A DNA stretch of 64,000 nucleotides, taken from assembly GCF_001425235.1 (NCBI RefSeq), contig NZ_LMEA01000002.1:17974-81973 (forward strand). The letters run 5' to 3'. Numbering within the stretch: the stretch's first letter is position 1; each line of letters starts with the position of its first letter. Both the position numbers and the translations under genes were made by a program. The notes under the pieces are model-generated. The model saw nothing but the letters and a program-made list of their open reading frames with translations, searched no databases and was not told the DNA's origin. This stretch comes from Devosia sp. Root413D1 (GTDB lineage Bacteria > Pseudomonadota > Alphaproteobacteria > Rhizobiales > Devosiaceae). Positions 25,758-33,625 of the stretch are shown piece by piece.

Positions 25758-26321
25758 ATGAACTGGGCAGCCGCTGCCGCCGTCGCCAGCCTGTCGATGG
25801 TCTCGCCTGGATTTGGCGCGCCGCCGCTCGAGCTGGCCCTCAACAAAGCGCAACTGCTGCTGCAGGCCGTGGCGCCGCAGCCGGCGGCGGGCTTTCTCGT
25901 CGAAGCCTGGGCCGACAGCCCCGATGGCGCCTACAGCATCGGCGAGGAGGTGCGGCTGTTCATCCGCGGCAGCCGCGATGCCTATTACACGGTGCTGACC
26001 ATCGGCCCCTCGGGCGAGGTGCTGCAGCTTTATCCGCCGCTGGACGAGCCGCCGACCCTGGTGCGTTCGGGCGAGGTGCTGAGCATCCCCGGCCATGATG
26101 ACGGGACAAGCATCCGCGCTGCCTATCCGGCAGGGCGCGAGCTGATCCGCATCGTTGCGTCGCTGGCGCCGCTCAGCATTCTCTCCGGCGCGCGCGGTGC
26201 GGCCGACCTCGCGGCGGCCCAGCTGCAGGCAGCGATGCTGCGGCTGCCGGATGGGCTGGCGATGACCGACGTCTATCTCACGACGCTTGCTGACGCGCCT
26301 TGCCGGTGTGTTGGGCGGTAG
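25758..26321 (+). CDS. DUF4384 domain protein, secreted
   Basis: A 187-residue protein with a signal-peptide-like N-terminus (NWAAAAAVASLSMVSPGFGA). Residues about 55-140 match DUF4384: YSIGEEVRLFIRGSRDAYYT, then GEVLQLYPP and AAYPAGRELIRIVAS. In many bacteria DUF4384 is fused to or encoded beside caspase-like or kinase proteins. Here it is divergent from the caspase operon, sharing a 175-base intergenic region, so it looks like a split version of that association. The last residues (CRCVGR) are basic and cysteine-containing. Confidence 0.82.
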   Translation: MNWAAAAAVASLSMVSPGFGAPPLELALNKAQLLLQAVAPQPAAGFLVEAWADSPDGAYSIGEEVRLFIRGSRDAYYTVLTIGPSGEVLQLYPPLDEPPTLVRSGEVLSIPGHDDGTSIRAAYPAGRELIRIVASLAPLSILSGARGAADLAAAQLQAAMLRLPDGLAMTDVYLTTLADAPCRCVGR

Positions 26322-26359
26322 GGGTATGTGGCTGCGCTGCGAAGCGGGCAGTCGGGATT

Positions 26360-26395
26360 CCCTCCCCCGCAAGCGGGAGAGGGACGCCGACTGCA
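26360..26395 (+). repeat. short dispersed repeat, copy 1 (ccctcccccgcaagcgggag...)
   Basis: The block ccctcccccgcaagcgggag continues with agggacgccgactgca. Near-identical blocks occur at 27557-27588 and 53762-53797, always downstream of a gene end. The core ccccgc-aa-gcggg can form a small hairpin. Confidence 0.6.
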
Positions 26396-26539
26396 TGCGT
26401 GGTGCCAGCCCCGCCACCCCCCTCCAATCGGTTTGGAGCGCGGCTACCGACCTGTACTCGCGGCGCTCTCCGGCACGGGGTTAGCTCCTCCCATCAGACC
26501 GGGCCGCAGCCTGCGGCGGTCACACCAGGGAGAACCGAC

Positions 26540-27241
26540 ATGAACACCTTCGCCAAATCCACCCTCGCCGCACTGGCCCTCAGCCTTGCCCTCAGCGCCT
26601 CGACCGCCATCGCCGCAACTGCCGAAACCGCCGTCGATGCCGTCAAGTGCGTGCAGCGCGAACTGACGGCGCTCGGCTTTGAAACCGGCCTCGCCGATGG
26701 CCTTGTCGGGGTGAAGACCTTCCTCGCCAGCGAAGCCTATATCCGCTACATGCGGGCCAATGGCGAAAAGGGCTGGGCGCAGCCTGGGCTCAATGTCGAT
26801 ACCGCCCGGCTCTGGTGCGAAAAGGTGGCCGACGCCCACCCCAAGGTGGCGCCGTTCTGGCGGGCTTTTGCCGAAGCCGAGATGCCCACCGACCCCAAGG
26901 CGATCTTCGAATTCGCCTATCGCTACGATATCGGCATCGGCGGCAAGAAGAACGAGGCGCTGGCGGTGCGCTGGTATTTGAGGGCCGCCGAGCTCGGCTA
27001 TGCCCCGGCGCAGCGCAACCTCGCCGGCATGTTCGGCTCGGGCCGCGGCATCGCCCGCAACGATGACACCGCCCGCTACTGGTTCCTCGCTGCCGCCAAC
27101 CAGGGCGATGCGCAGGCCCAGTATGTGCTCGGCAAACACTACAGCGCCAACCGCGAGATGAGCCTCGGCTGGCTGTTCAAGGCGGCCCAGCAGGGCCACC
27201 AGGCCGCCATCCTGGAGCTCGAAAGCCTGCTCGAAATCTGA
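26540..27241 (+). CDS. secreted Sel1-repeat (SEL1/TPR-like) protein
   Basis: A 233-residue protein with a signal peptide (residues 1-27, ending AIAATA). Residues 30-75 resemble a peptidoglycan-binding-like helical domain with conserved VQRELTALGFETGLADG. From about 130 Sel1 repeats follow: AVRWYLRAAELGYAPAQRNL, TARYWFLAAANQGDAQAQYV and SLGWLFKAAQQGHQAAILEL. The start is the ATG at 26540 behind agggaga; the longer upstream frame crosses a dispersed repeat and is not coding. Sel1 proteins are scaffolds, often in envelope signalling. It may belong with the neighbouring caspase/DUF4384 genes. Confidence 0.87.
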   Translation: MNTFAKSTLAALALSLALSASTAIAATAETAVDAVKCVQRELTALGFETGLADGLVGVKTFLASEAYIRYMRANGEKGWAQPGLNVDTARLWCEKVADAHPKVAPFWRAFAEAEMPTDPKAIFEFAYRYDIGIGGKKNEALAVRWYLRAAELGYAPAQRNLAGMFGSGRGIARNDDTARYWFLAAANQGDAQAQYVLGKHYSANREMSLGWLFKAAQQGHQAAILELESLLEI

Positions 27242-27323
27242 CGGCGAGTACGGGAGGCGCCCCTCCACCGGTTACGGGGGAGGGGGGCCTTCGGCTCCAG
27301 CTGGTTCTCTCCCACCCACCAGC

Positions 27324-27403
27324 TGTCATCCCAGCGAAAGCTGGGACCCAACTATCCGCTGATGCCAGCTGTGAAATGGGTCCCAGCTTTCGCTGGGATG
27401 ACA
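27324..27403 (+). repeat. palindromic dispersed element, copy A (short form)
   Basis: Starts tgtcatcccagcgaaagctg and ends with its inverse, about 80 bases long. The outer flanks are asymmetric (cacc-ag/gg-c before, caccgagtttgg after), which gives the element an orientation. Four more copies lie at 39118-39196, 41829-41938, 60396-60501 and 63656-63734. Confidence 0.85.
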
Positions 27404-27556
27404 CCGAGTTTGGGGTGATTGCCGGCCACCGGCACTCGCAGGCGGTGCCCTAAGCGCTGATGGTGGGCGGCTGGGGCTTGGCTCGGTGTTTGCGGCACCT
27501 CCCACCAGCCTGTCGGCTGGTCCCCCAACGGTGAGCGCCTATGGCGCTCATCCGTA

Positions 27557-27588
27557 ACCCCGCAGGCGGGAGAGGGACGCCGACTGCA
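27557..27588 (+). repeat. short dispersed repeat, copy 2
   Basis: accccgcaggcgggagaggg followed by acgccgactgca, matching the copies at 26360-26395 and 53762-53797. It lies five bases from the 3' end of the AraC gene. Confidence 0.6.
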
Positions 27589-27592
27589 CCAT

Positions 27593-28486
27593 CTACACCA
27601 GCGACGCCATCCTCACCTCGCCACGCAAACGTTGGGCGTCCTGGCTGGGTGGGGCGCCGAACTGGCGGCGGTATTCGCGGCTGAACTGCGAGGGGCTGTC
27701 ATAGCCGACGCGGAAGCCGATGCCGGCGACGTCGTCGGGGGAAGCGGCGAGCTGCAGCCGGGCCTGCTGCAGCCGGATCTGCTTCTGGAACTGGATCGGG
27801 CTCATCGCCGTCACCGCCTGGAAATTGCGATAGAACGCTGAGGGGCTCATGCCGCAGATTTCCGCCACGTCCTCGACCCGGAAGGCGCTGGCATGGTGCT
27901 CGCGGATCCAGCGCACGGCGCGGGCGATGTGGCTGAGATGGCTGTCGGCGAGGCCGAGCTGGCGTACCGTCGCCCCCTGTTCGCCGACGATCAGCCACCA
28001 GAGGATTTCGCGCTTGATTGATGGCGCCAGCACGGCGAGGTCGCGCGGCCGGTCGAACAGCCGCAGCAGCCGCAACACCGCATCGAGCAACTCGCTCGGG
28101 GCATCGGAGACGATCAGGCCGGAGGGTACGCCGCTAGGCCGGCCGAGGCTCTCCGAGCCGGCCTCGAGCAGCAGCTCGGCGATGCTGGGCGGATGCAGCA
28201 CCATGCCGAAGCCGCGGGCCGGGTGCTCGGGGCTGGCGCCGACGAACTGGCCGCTGATCGGCAGGTCAACCGAAGCAACAAGATATTGGCCGGCGCCGTA
28301 GCGATAGAGCCGGTCGCCCAGCGCCAGGTGCTTTTCGCCCTGGGCGATCAGCGCCAGCACCGTGCCGGTGGTCGAGTGTTCCTCGATCGAGGCGTTGTGC
28401 TCGGCGAGCAGCACGCCCTCGACCGGCGTCGAGGCATCGGGCCGGGCGTGGCGGGCGATCAGGGCGTTGAGTTCATCGATCTGCAT
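27593..28486 (-). CDS. AraC family transcriptional regulator
   Basis: A 297-residue regulator with an N-terminal cupin-like AraC_N domain (about 15-175, with EEHSTTGTVLALIAQGEKH) and two C-terminal helix-turn-helices (about 195-285, with VEDVAEICGMSPSAFYRNFQ and GIGFRVGYDSPSQFSREYRR). The ATG at 28486 is chosen on domain limits; its ribosome-binding site is poor. The ATG faces an ABM-fold gene, an esterase gene and an SDR gene on the other strand, which it probably controls. Confidence 0.92.
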   Translation of the reverse strand: MQIDELNALIARHARPDASTPVEGVLLAEHNASIEEHSTTGTVLALIAQGEKHLALGDRLYRYGAGQYLVASVDLPISGQFVGASPEHPARGFGMVLHPPSIAELLLEAGSESLGRPSGVPSGLIVSDAPSELLDAVLRLLRLFDRPRDLAVLAPSIKREILWWLIVGEQGATVRQLGLADSHLSHIARAVRWIREHHASAFRVEDVAEICGMSPSAFYRNFQAVTAMSPIQFQKQIRLQQARLQLAASPDDVAGIGFRVGYDSPSQFSREYRRQFGAPPSQDAQRLRGEVRMASLV

Positions 28487-28651
28487 GGAGCTTGAGTAAC
28501 AGCGGAGAAGGCTGAGTTCAAACGATTCTCTCGATGATGGTAGGATCGTGCAAGTCGTCGGGAGCCCTGTGATACCGCTGCGGGGGCTGGAAATGGTTTG
28601 GTGTCGTTGCCGCCGAGCACTGGGCGTGCCGGCAACGAAAGGACACTCGAA

Positions 28652-28954
28652 ATGACCAGCAAGCACGGTTTCCACGCCGCAATGACCGCCCAGCCGGGGA
28701 AGGGCGACGAACTCGTCGCACTGCTCGAACGGGCTCCCTCGCTCGAGCATGACGACTGCCTCGTCTTCCTGATCGGCCGCTCGGCCAGCAACCCGGACCT
28801 GGTGTTCGTCACCGAAGGCTGGAGCAGCGCGGAAGCGCATGGCCGCTTCTTCGGCAGCGACGTAGCGAAGGCCTATACCGCCGAGTTCGGTCCGCTGGTC
28901 GCCGACAGCGCCTACACCGACGAAGTGCCGCTGGGCGGCAAAGCCGTCCTCTAG
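28652..28954 (+). CDS. antibiotic-biosynthesis-monooxygenase (ABM) fold protein
   Basis: A 100-residue single-domain ferredoxin-like protein. The pattern GFHAAMTAQPGKGDELVALL, then CLVFLIGRSASNPDLVFVTE, GWSSAEAH and a late AVL is that of ABM/quinol monooxygenases, which oxidise quinols or anthrones without cofactor or act as small binding proteins. The ATG at 28652 follows gaaagga at good spacing; a longer frame upstream has none. It is the first of three plus-strand genes divergent from the AraC regulator. Confidence 0.85.
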   Translation: MTSKHGFHAAMTAQPGKGDELVALLERAPSLEHDDCLVFLIGRSASNPDLVFVTEGWSSAEAHGRFFGSDVAKAYTAEFGPLVADSAYTDEVPLGGKAVL

Positions 28955-29027
28955 CTCCCCTATTCACCGCGACGCCCGCACACGCCCATCGGCGTCGTGG
29001 CATCGCCTTGCCCAAAGGAACCCTCCC

Positions 29028-29975
29028 ATGACCACGTCCCGCCCTGCACTGGACCCCGAACTGGCCCGGCTATTGGCAGAGTTGCCGGCGGCGCCGGCGC
29101 TCGATGCCGAAAGCCTGCCGCTGCTGCGCCAATACAAGCTGCCGGCCGAAGCCTTCCTCGAGGGCCGCTCGATCGAACGGCGCGAGTTGAGCATCACCGC
29201 TGCCGATGGCGCCGAACTGCCGCTGTCGATGTTCCGCCCGGCCGGGCTCGAGGCGGCGGCGCCGTGCATCTACTGGCTGCATGGCGGCGGCATGGTGATG
29301 GGCGACCGCTTCGCCAACCTCGATATTCCGCTCGACTGGCTCGAGCGCTTCGGCGCCGTGGTGGTGACGCTGGACTATCGGCTGGCGCCGGAGGCCAAGG
29401 GCGCGACCCCGGTCGAGGATTGCTACGCCGGCCTCGTCTGGGTCGCCGCGCACGCCACTGAGCTCGGCATCGACCCCAGGCGGCTGATCGTTGCCGGGGC
29501 CAGCGCCGGTGGCGGCCTGACCGCCGGCATGACGCTGCTGGCGCGTGACCGGGGCGGCCCGGCGATTGCCGCGCAGGTGCTGATCTGCCCGATGCTCGAC
29601 CATCGCAATGACAGCGTCTCGAGCCGGCAATATGCCGAGGGGCCCGCCACCTGGACGCGAGCCGCCAACACCTTTGGCTGGCAGGCGCTGCTCGGCGCCG
29701 CCACCGAAGTGCCGGCCTATGTGTCGCCTGCGCTGGCGGCCGATCTCGGCGGGCTGCCGCCGAGCTTCATCGATACTGGCTCGGCCGAACTGTTTCGCGA
29801 CGAGGACACAGCCTTCGCGAGCCGGATCTGGGCGGCCGGCGGCGAAGCCGAGCTGCATGTCTGGCCCGGCGGCTTTCACGGTTTCGACGCGCTGTTCCCC
29901 ACGGCGCGGCTGTCGCTCATCGCCCGGCAGACGCGCAGCGCCTGGCTCGGCCGCATTCTCAACTCCAGCAACTGA
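29028..29975 (+). CDS. alpha/beta-hydrolase, hormone-sensitive-lipase (GDXG) family
   Basis: A 315-residue esterase. The HGGG oxyanion motif is at residues 85-88 (YWLHGGGMV) and the nucleophile is Ser159 in GASAGGG. The acid and histidine follow around DTGSAELF and GGFHGFD. No signal peptide is present, so it is cytoplasmic. It starts 73 bases after the ABM gene, and the SDR gene begins 11 bases after its stop, so the three are probably one operon. Substrates of this family are short acyl esters. Confidence 0.92.
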   Translation: MTTSRPALDPELARLLAELPAAPALDAESLPLLRQYKLPAEAFLEGRSIERRELSITAADGAELPLSMFRPAGLEAAAPCIYWLHGGGMVMGDRFANLDIPLDWLERFGAVVVTLDYRLAPEAKGATPVEDCYAGLVWVAAHATELGIDPRRLIVAGASAGGGLTAGMTLLARDRGGPAIAAQVLICPMLDHRNDSVSSRQYAEGPATWTRAANTFGWQALLGAATEVPAYVSPALAADLGGLPPSFIDTGSAELFRDEDTAFASRIWAAGGEAELHVWPGGFHGFDALFPTARLSLIARQTRSAWLGRILNSSN

Positions 29976-29986
29976 AGGAGAGTTTC

Positions 29987-30730
29987 ATGAACACCATTCT
30001 CATCACCGGCGCCTCTTCGGGCTATGGCCGCGAGACCGCCCGCCACTTTCACGCCGCGGGCTGGAACGTCATCGCCACCATGCGGAAGCCCGAGCCGGGC
30101 ATCCTGCCCGCCTCCGAGCGGATGCGGCTGTTGCCGCTCGAGGTCACCGACGCCGCCAGCATTGCCGCCTGCATCGCCGCGGCCGGGCCGATCGACGTCC
30201 TGGTCAACAATGCCGGGGTGGGCCTCGGCGGCGCCTTCGAGATCGCGCCGCTCAGCGATATCCGCCGCATCTTCGAGACCAACACTTTTGGGGTGATGGC
30301 GATGACCCAGGCAGTGCTGCCGGGCATGCGCGAGCGCGGCAGCGGTACGGTGGTCAACGTCACCTCCTCGGCAACGCTCGGCGCTTTCCCGTTCTCGGCG
30401 CCCTACACCGCGAGCAAGATGGCGATCGAGGGGTTTTCGCAGGCCCTGGTGCCCGAACTCGCGCCGTTCGGCCTGCGGGTGAAGCTGGTGGAGCCCGGTC
30501 TCGGGGTCAGCACGCGCTTCGCGCAGAACTCGGCCTTCGACTTCGCTGCGCAGGTTCCGCCGGCCTACGCGGCCCACGCCACGGCAGTGTTCAGCGCCCG
30601 CCCTGAAGTGACCACCAGCGAAAGCGATGTCGCGGAAGGGGTGTGGCGCGCCGTGCACGATACCACCGGGCAGTTGCGCTTTCCGGCCGGCGCCGACGCG
30701 CTTGCGCTCTGGGAGCGGCGGTCCTGGTGA
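29987..30730 (+). CDS. short-chain dehydrogenase/reductase (SDR)
   Basis: A 247-residue classical SDR. TGASSGYGRETA is the nucleotide-binding turn, VLVNNAGVG the NNAG motif, and YTASK (within SAPYTASKMAIEG) carries the catalytic tyrosine and lysine, with the serine in NVTSSATLG. A tight gap follows the esterase gene, and ggagag precedes the ATG. Substrate unknown; with an esterase and an ABM protein it may process an ester-derived alcohol or ketone. Confidence 0.93.
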   Translation: MNTILITGASSGYGRETARHFHAAGWNVIATMRKPEPGILPASERMRLLPLEVTDAASIAACIAAAGPIDVLVNNAGVGLGGAFEIAPLSDIRRIFETNTFGVMAMTQAVLPGMRERGSGTVVNVTSSATLGAFPFSAPYTASKMAIEGFSQALVPELAPFGLRVKLVEPGLGVSTRFAQNSAFDFAAQVPPAYAAHATAVFSARPEVTTSESDVAEGVWRAVHDTTGQLRFPAGADALALWERRSW

Positions 30731-30834
30731 GAGCAGGGCCCCCGGGGTTCATCGCAATCTGCCACTTGGCTTGTCAGCCGTTACGCCTTCAATTGTGGGC
30801 GCGAGAAACCAGGAATCAGGCGGGGTAACCTTCG

Positions 30835-31713
30835 GTGGGATCGATCGAGCTCGAGGCTGGTGAGCTGACCGCCGGCATCTCTGCTGTTGGGGCGGAGCTC
30901 ACATCCCTCAGGCATCACCAGGTCGGGGAGTTCATCTGGCAGGCGCAATCGGAGGCGTGGCGGCGCAGCGCGCCGGTGCTGTTCCCGGTGGTGTCGCATT
31001 ATCCGCGCGGCCTGGTGCTGCTCGGTGATACCCCGATGGAGCTGCCACCGCATGGTTTTGCGCCGGGCAGCGGATTTGACGTGCTGGAGGCGGCGCGAGA
31101 CGCCTGCCGGTTGCGCTTGCGATCGTCGCCGGAGACCCTGGCGACGTTCCCCTACGCCTTCGAGCTGAGCGTCGATTTCGCGCTCGACGCCGAGGGACTG
31201 ACGCAGGTGATGCGGGTGCACAACCCGGATGCCGAGGCCGAACTGCCCTACATGCTGGGGGCCCACCCGGGCTTCAACTGGCCGCTGCCGGGGGCGGGGC
31301 GGCGCGAGGCGCATCGGCTGCATTTCGACGCGGTGGAGGCCGGAGAGACGCAGCCGCTCGGCGCCGCGCCGGTCCCTCGCTACAGCTTTGACGGGCGCGT
31401 CGCCGTGCCATCCGACATCGACTTTTCGACCGCCCATGGCATGCCCGATATCGCCAGCCGTTCGGTGCGGTTCGGCACCGAGGTGACGCATATGACGCTC
31501 GATTTCGACGGCTTCGCACAGTTTGCGCTGTGGAGCCGGGGCGTGGCGCCGTTCCTCTGTCTCGAGCCGTGGAGCGATATGCCGATCGCCATTACCGAGC
31601 CCCGGCAGTTCGCCACCCTGCCAGGGGTTTCGCGGTTGCCGCCGGGCGCCAGCCGCAGCTACCGGCTGCGCTTCACCCCGGGAGGAGCGCAGGTGCGGGA
31701 AGGGCGGCGATAA
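30835..31713 (+). CDS. aldose 1-epimerase family protein
   Basis: A 292-residue galactose-mutarotase-fold protein. The catalytic histidine pair is at His73 (PPHGFAPGSGF) and His144 (GAHPGFNWPL), and the carboxylate is in FLCLEPWSD. It interconverts sugar anomers, feeding dehydrogenases that need one anomer. The start is a GTG at 30835 since MGSIELEAGELTAGI fits the family N-terminus. Its 3' end overlaps that of the convergent dgoK gene by 41 bases. Confidence 0.88.
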   Translation: MGSIELEAGELTAGISAVGAELTSLRHHQVGEFIWQAQSEAWRRSAPVLFPVVSHYPRGLVLLGDTPMELPPHGFAPGSGFDVLEAARDACRLRLRSSPETLATFPYAFELSVDFALDAEGLTQVMRVHNPDAEAELPYMLGAHPGFNWPLPGAGRREAHRLHFDAVEAGETQPLGAAPVPRYSFDGRVAVPSDIDFSTAHGMPDIASRSVRFGTEVTHMTLDFDGFAQFALWSRGVAPFLCLEPWSDMPIAITEPRQFATLPGVSRLPPGASRSYRLRFTPGGAQVREGRR

Positions 31714-32569
31714 GGCCGCCGATATCGATCCGCGCCGATGCGGCGGCGATGCCGCGCCGGCGGAGGGCCGTCAGGTAGCGGACGGCATCGGGGCTGCTGC
31801 CGGCGACCAGAACGGGCACTGATCCCAGCGACCACTCCGCCTCGGCTTCGAGGATTTCGGCGCCGGTGACGAGGCCGGCGATGTAGCCGGCAATATCCTC
31901 GCGCGGCAGGCGCTCGAACAGCACCAGGCTGCGGGCGGAAAACAGCCGGCGCAACAGGCCGCCGGCAATGTCGCTGCTCCAGGCCGTCGCGAGGCCCAGC
32001 TCGAAACCGGCGTCGGTGATCTCCGGCCCCTCGGGGATCAAACGGCTGATCAGCGAGTCGCGGCGCAGCAGCGCGGCGGTCTCGCCGCCCATATAGGTGG
32101 CGAGACGCGTGATGCGGCCGGCTTCGACGGCGACATATTTGGTGTGGGCGCCCGGCAGGATGACGGTGGCGGCCGGGTGCGCTCCGGCTGCGGCGATGGC
32201 CTTGAGCTCCTCGCCACGCATCACATCGGGCAGCGGATCGTCGACACTGACGCCGCTGAGAAACAGCAGCGGCAGGCCGTCGACAACAAGCCGTTTCCCT
32301 TGCGCGACGATCTCCGCCAACCCCGCGGGAGCCGGCGCGAAGCTGGTCTCGAGCCAGCCGCCCCGTCCGGTGATCATTCCCGCGAGATAGGCGTGCGTGG
32401 CGCGATGACGCCAGTCGGCCGGGATCAGCTCGCGGAAGCGGGCCTCGAAGGCTCCGTCCTTCACCTGGTTGACGCCGAGCGGCTGACGGATCTCGGCCAC
32501 CACCGCCCCGGCCGCGTCGATCAGGTCGGCGGCGAAGCTCGCTGATGTCCACTCCACATAAATCTGCAT
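31673..32569 (-). CDS. dgoK: 2-dehydro-3-deoxygalactonokinase
   Basis: A 298-residue DgoK. ILPGAHTKYVAVEAGRI is the family's phosphate/sugar motif, and YMGGETAALLRRDSLISRLI and the LGLATAW region are also typical. It phosphorylates 2-keto-3-deoxy-galactonate at C6 before aldol cleavage. The N-terminus (MQIYVEWTSASFAADLID) is slightly atypical, with E/W where DWGTS is expected, so substrate range may be shifted. It is divergent from the dehydratase operon and shares a control region that carries an IclR-type palindrome. No KDPGal aldolase gene lies next to it. Confidence 0.88.
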   Translation of the reverse strand: MQIYVEWTSASFAADLIDAAGAVVAEIRQPLGVNQVKDGAFEARFRELIPADWRHRATHAYLAGMITGRGGWLETSFAPAPAGLAEIVAQGKRLVVDGLPLLFLSGVSVDDPLPDVMRGEELKAIAAAGAHPAATVILPGAHTKYVAVEAGRITRLATYMGGETAALLRRDSLISRLIPEGPEITDAGFELGLATAWSSDIAGGLLRRLFSARSLVLFERLPREDIAGYIAGLVTGAEILEAEAEWSLGSVPVLVAGSSPDAVRYLTALRRRGIAAASARIDIGGLIAALPAPALLPG

Positions 32570-32647
32570 CGGATCCCCGTTCTGCTGGTCGGCGCGATCA
32601 GCAACTTCGTCACGCGCCCTTGACCGCTAGCACGGCTCGTGGCATCA

Positions 32648-32684
32648 GTTCCATATTAAAGAAAGTAGTTCCAACATATGGAAC
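32648..32684. promoter_or_regulatory. IclR-type operator (GTTCCA...TGGAAC palindrome)
   Basis: GTTCCA-acata-TGGAAC (32668-32684) is a perfect inverted repeat. A further GTTCCATAT at 32648-32656 pairs with ATATGGAAC at 32676-32684 as 9-bp arms 19 bases apart. The site lies in the divergent region between dgoK and the dehydratase operon, 15 bases before the start codon at 32699. TTCCA/TGGAA half-sites are typical of IclR-family operators; the IclR-SMP30 fusion at 39319 is the local candidate. Confidence 0.65.
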
Positions 32685-32698
32685 TAAGGGAGTTGAGG

Positions 32699-33625
32699 AT
32701 GCTTGAGGGAGTGCTGCCGGTCCTGCCGACGCCGTTCGACGCGTCGGGGCAGATCGATGAGGCCGGCATGGCGCGGGTGACCGAGTTCGCCCTCGATGCG
32801 GGTGCGGATGGCGTGGTGTTTCCGGGCGTTGCCAGCGAGTTCGACCACCTGAGCGCCGCCGAGCGCGAGACGCTGGTGCGGATCGTCGGCCGTACGCTCG
32901 CCGGCCGCCGTCCGCTCATCGTCGGGGCCAGCGCCGCAACTCCCGAGGAAGTCATCGCCTTCTGCCGCATCGGCAAGGCGGCGGGCGCGACAGCCGCCAT
33001 GGTCATGGCCCCGGCATCGGTCGGCGCCGATCCCGCTCGCCTCGTTGCCTTTTTCGGCACTGTCGCGGCCGAGGCCGGTATCGACATCATCCTCCAGAAC
33101 GCACCGGCGCCGGTGGGCAGCGGCCTGCCGGTCGCGGCCATCGCCGAGGTGGTTCGCGCCGTCCCGGCCATCCGCTACGTCAAGGAAGAGACGCTCCCGT
33201 CGGGCCCCCGCATCACCGCCTTGCTCGAAGCGGTCGGCGACCGGCTCGACGGCGTAATGGGCGGGGGCGGCGCGCGCTATGTCTATGACGAGCTGGAGCG
33301 GGGCGCAGTGGCGCTGATGCCGGCAGCCGAGATCACCGATCTCCACGCCGCGCTGTTCCGGGCCTATCGCCGCGGCGATCTCGGTGGGGCGCGTGAGCTC
33401 TATATCCGCTCGCTGCCGCTGCTGCTGGTGCAGATGATCTACCGGATGTCGCTGACCAAGGAAGTGCTGATGCGCCGCGGCATCTTCACCAGCTCCGGCG
33501 TGCGGGCTCCGCTGCCCAAGTTCGACGCTCACGGCCTCGCCGAGATCGACATGATGATTGCCGAGATCGCCGACCTGCTGCCGGTCGGCGCCGCGCCGAA
33601 ACTGCCTGCCCTGGGAGATGCATGA
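32699..33625 (+). CDS. DapA-family protein, 2-keto-3-deoxy-L-arabonate dehydratase-like
   Basis: A 308-residue class I aldolase-fold enzyme. The Schiff-base lysine is in RYVKEETLPSG, a KEE pattern seen in 2-keto-3-deoxyarabonate dehydratases. The usual YNIP tyrosine position reads LQNAPAPVG, with Gln-Asn replacing Tyr-Asn, again as in that clade rather than DapA. It would turn a 2-keto-3-deoxy acid into a semialdehyde. The ATG at 32699 follows gggagttgagg; an ATG at 32678 lies inside the operator palindrome. It overlaps the next gene by four bases. Confidence 0.85.
   Translation: MLEGVLPVLPTPFDASGQIDEAGMARVTEFALDAGADGVVFPGVASEFDHLSAAERETLVRIVGRTLAGRRPLIVGASAATPEEVIAFCRIGKAAGATAAMVMAPASVGADPARLVAFFGTVAAEAGIDIILQNAPAPVGSGLPVAAIAEVVRAVPAIRYVKEETLPSGPRITALLEAVGDRLDGVMGGGGARYVYDELERGAVALMPAAEITDLHAALFRAYRRGDLGGARELYIRSLPLLLVQMIYRMSLTKEVLMRRGIFTSSGVRAPLPKFDAHGLAEIDMMIAEIADLLPVGAAPKLPALGDA

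Larger units (their letters stand above)
27242..27592. other. repeat-rich gap between convergent genes
   Basis: This 351-base stretch holds no gene. It carries one copy of the palindromic dispersed element (27324-27403) and one of the short ccccgcaggcgggag repeat (27557-27588). Frames through it give the typical translated-repeat residues and are not credible genes. Confidence 0.7.
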
